From: an uncultured Akkermansia sp.
Lineage (GTDB): Bacteria > Verrucomicrobiota > Verrucomicrobiia > Verrucomicrobiales > Akkermansiaceae
DNA length: 64,000 nucleotides
Assembly (NCBI GenBank): GCA_947589295.1
Contig: CANQBZ010000003.1
Location: forward strand, 1-64,000
Direction: 5' to 3'
The notes below the pieces were generated by a model. That model had not been told where the DNA came from, did no database searches, and worked only from the letters and a program-made list of their open reading frames with translations. The position numbers were made by a program, and so were the translations under genes. Below are positions 62,143-64,000 of this stretch, piece by piece; position 1 is the stretch's first letter; every line of letters starts with the position of its first letter.

Positions 62143-64000
62143 ATGTCTGCATTTGTTACAGGATGTTCCATCGCCGCTTCTGCTGGCACCGGTAAAACCT
62201 ACCAGCTCACCTCGCGCTACCTCGCCCTGCTTACGCTTGGGGCGCCTATCTCCTCACTCGTTGCCCTCACCTTTACCCGAAAAGCAGCCGGGGAATTCCG
62301 TCGGCGCATTTTTCAAGCGTTGGCGGAGGGTGCCGAGGATAAACGGGAGGGAGGACGCAATGTCCTCACCGCCCGCATTTGGGCTACTTGGACGGATGAG
62401 GAAGCCCCCCTCTATCCGGAAGCTATTCCCTACGCCAAGAGGGCGGAAAAGGAAAACTGCTTCCCGGAGAACCTCCCCGATTTGCCTGAAATTCTGCGCC
62501 TGAATCAGGAAAAGTACCGAAGCCTGCTGCGGGAACTCGTTACCGCCGGTTCCCGTCTCCGGCTTTCCACCCTCGATAGTTTCTTCAACACCCTACTGCG
62601 TACGCAGGCCTTGTCACTTGGTGTTGCGGGAATGACGACCATTTCGGACGAGGAGCTCAAGCAAGCGCAGCAAAAAGCTCTCCTCGCCACCATTTCCCGA
62701 CTCAACAGCGAAACCGTCGTCAAGTTCCTCCGAAGCTTCCGATGCAAGGGTCAAGACATCCTGCAGACTCTCGATGACTTGATCTATAAATACGGGGATA
62801 AGCTGCGAGAGCGTCATGCCGACGGCAGCACCTACGCGGATCCATTCAACCTGGAGGATTTGTCAGACATCCCGGCTCTTGACTTTGTAGCGTACTCGCG
62901 AAAAATAGACGCACTAGAATCCTATTTTCAAGAGGTTACTAATGGCAGATCCTCCGTCATCCTGAACAACGGAAAGAAGTTCCCTAAGGCCCTCAACGAG
63001 CTTCGGAAAAACGGATACACGGAACTAGCCGATGAATCATTATCCGATAAATGGAAAGAAAACCCTAAAGCTACGGCTATTCGTTCAGAATTACAAAAAC
63101 TCAATGATGAAGGAAGGATGGAGATCCTGCGTGCCGTCCAGGCCAAAACACGCGACTTCATCATCTTCCTGCACTTGTACCTTGAAAACTACCGGAAAAT
63201 CATCTCCGAGTCCGGACAGTTCAGTTTTGCAGACATCACGAATCTTGCGATGCAAATCCTGGGAGATGAGAGAGCGCCTAGTCGACTGGCGTACCTGCTG
63301 GATGGTCGGATCGACCACTGGTTGCTGGACGAATTCCAGGACACCTCCCCCATCCAGTGGAAAACGCTTTTCCCCCTGCTCAACGAGATAGCCTGCGACC
63401 ACGAAGAGTTCGAGGACACGCAGCGGGACACCCCTCGTATGTTGCCCATCGCAGAGCGCAGCCTTTTCGTTGTGGGTGATGAAAAGCAGAGCATCTACGG
63501 CTTCCGAGGCACAACGCCCGAATTCTTCCGGGAAATCCGCAACGAGACTCCGTGGAAGGAATCGATGCTCCCTCGCCGACTCACGCAAAGCCGCAGGTCC
63601 GCCCCCTGCATCATGGAGTTTGTCAACGAGCTCTTTGCTGCCATACCCCCCTTGTCCGAGGAAGAAAGGGAGCAATACAAGGGCCACAGCAGCGCCCCCA
63701 ACCTGCGGGAGAAAAAAGGCTACGTGAAAATTTCCCATTTTCCCGAAGGAGTCGACATCCTGGTGCGCGAGCACATCGTCCCTATCCTCAATAAGCTCAC
63801 TGTCAATGGCGCTCCTCTTCCGGGAAGGAGCATCGCCATTATCACACGGGATAATAAAAGCTGCGTGCAAATTGCCACGGTCTTGGAGGAACTCCATTTC
63901 CGCTTGCAGGTCATGTCGGATACCAGTCTCGCCGTCGCTTCGACGCTTGGGCAATTGCTCCTTGCCTTCTTCCGCTGGATGCTTCACCCCGGCAACGAAC
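62143..64000 (+). CDS. AddA-like UvrD/Rep helicase (partial at window end)
   Basis: Superfamily-1 helicase, the motor partner of the AddB-like gene. At least 619 codons are open to the window edge and no stop is reached. Walker A is SAGTGKT (13-19), motif Ia ALTFTRKAAGEFRRRI, motif II LLDEFQDTSP (Asp396 onward), and motif III VGDEKQSIYGFRG (444 onward). ATG at 62143 gives the normal AddA/RecB start (FVTGCSIAASAGTGKT). The missing 3' part should hold motifs IV-VI and probably a second PD-(D/E)XK nuclease domain, which would decide between AddA and a plain UvrD helicase. Confidence 0.9.
   Translation, partial: MSAFVTGCSIAASAGTGKTYQLTSRYLALLTLGAPISSLVALTFTRKAAGEFRRRIFQALAEGAEDKREGGRNVLTARIWATWTDEEAPLYPEAIPYAKRAEKENCFPENLPDLPEILRLNQEKYRSLLRELVTAGSRLRLSTLDSFFNTLLRTQALSLGVAGMTTISDEELKQAQQKALLATISRLNSETVVKFLRSFRCKGQDILQTLDDLIYKYGDKLRERHADGSTYADPFNLEDLSDIPALDFVAYSRKIDALESYFQEVTNGRSSVILNNGKKFPKALNELRKNGYTELADESLSDKWKENPKATAIRSELQKLNDEGRMEILRAVQAKTRDFIIFLHLYLENYRKIISESGQFSFADITNLAMQILGDERAPSRLAYLLDGRIDHWLLDEFQDTSPIQWKTLFPLLNEIACDHEEFEDTQRDTPRMLPIAERSLFVVGDEKQSIYGFRGTTPEFFREIRNETPWKESMLPRRLTQSRRSAPCIMEFVNELFAAIPPLSEEEREQYKGHSSAPNLREKKGYVKISHFPEGVDILVREHIVPILNKLTVNGAPLPGRSIAIITRDNKSCVQIATVLEELHFRLQVMSDTSLAVASTLGQLLLAFFRWMLHPGNE

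Overview
The window looks like bacterial chromosome from a Gram-negative (diderm) organism. It carries an RND pump with a matching outer-membrane factor, a LolC/E-type permease and MurJ. My best guess is a Verrucomicrobiota bacterium related to the mucin-degrading Akkermansia group. That guess rests on recalled resemblance, the gene mix (sialic acid catabolism, DUF5009, AddAB-like pair) and a moderately GC-rich core, not on a search. The window opens with a 34-base G run, probably a contig-end artefact.

Layout. Positions 234-3408 hold sufCBD (Fe-S assembly). From 3603 to 12534 the genes read on the minus strand: a single-span protein of unknown function, then the run hom-lysC-TPR-TPR-murJ, which joins the aspartate/diaminopimelate pathway to lipid II flipping. 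alaS, pssA and a membrane acyltransferase follow on plus. Then on minus come DUF805, ppk1, an insertion-sequence remnant beside tRNA-Lys(TTT), an orphan ABC ATPase, ilvC and a cytoplasmic alpha-amylase. argC, an NtrC-type regulator, xseB, dxs, recO and a DUF5009 membrane protein form a tightly packed plus-strand run from 24768 to 31042.

Positions 31043-41540 are the accessory region. A four-gene operon (SNF2-like helicase, DUF4391 protein, type III-like Mod methyltransferase, type III-like Res nuclease-helicase) is preceded by a pair of 23-bp inverted palindromic repeats and followed by a lone terminase-small-subunit-like gene. The target-recognition part of mod is visibly more AT-rich than the rest of the gene. 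I consider this the most likely place for an under-described defence system.

Positions 41543-46899 form an operon of nanA, an N-acylglucosamine 2-epimerase, a PFK-like protein, a PBP5-like lipoprotein and a canonical PFK. The first PFK has lost both active-site aspartates. The PBP5-like protein has lost all three penicillin-binding motifs. So two apparent pseudoenzymes sit between sialic-acid catabolism and active glycolytic PFK.

The rest holds a LolC/E-like permease with a large insert, a GYF_2-RDD membrane protein, a secreted protein with a GIGHFIWYP motif, a marR-adaptor-RND-outer-membrane-factor efflux operon, asd-ispA, and an AddB/AddA-like recombination helicase-nuclease pair that runs off the end of the window. 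Several start codons lie only 10-15 bases after good -10 boxes, suggesting leaderless or very short-leader mRNAs in this organism.
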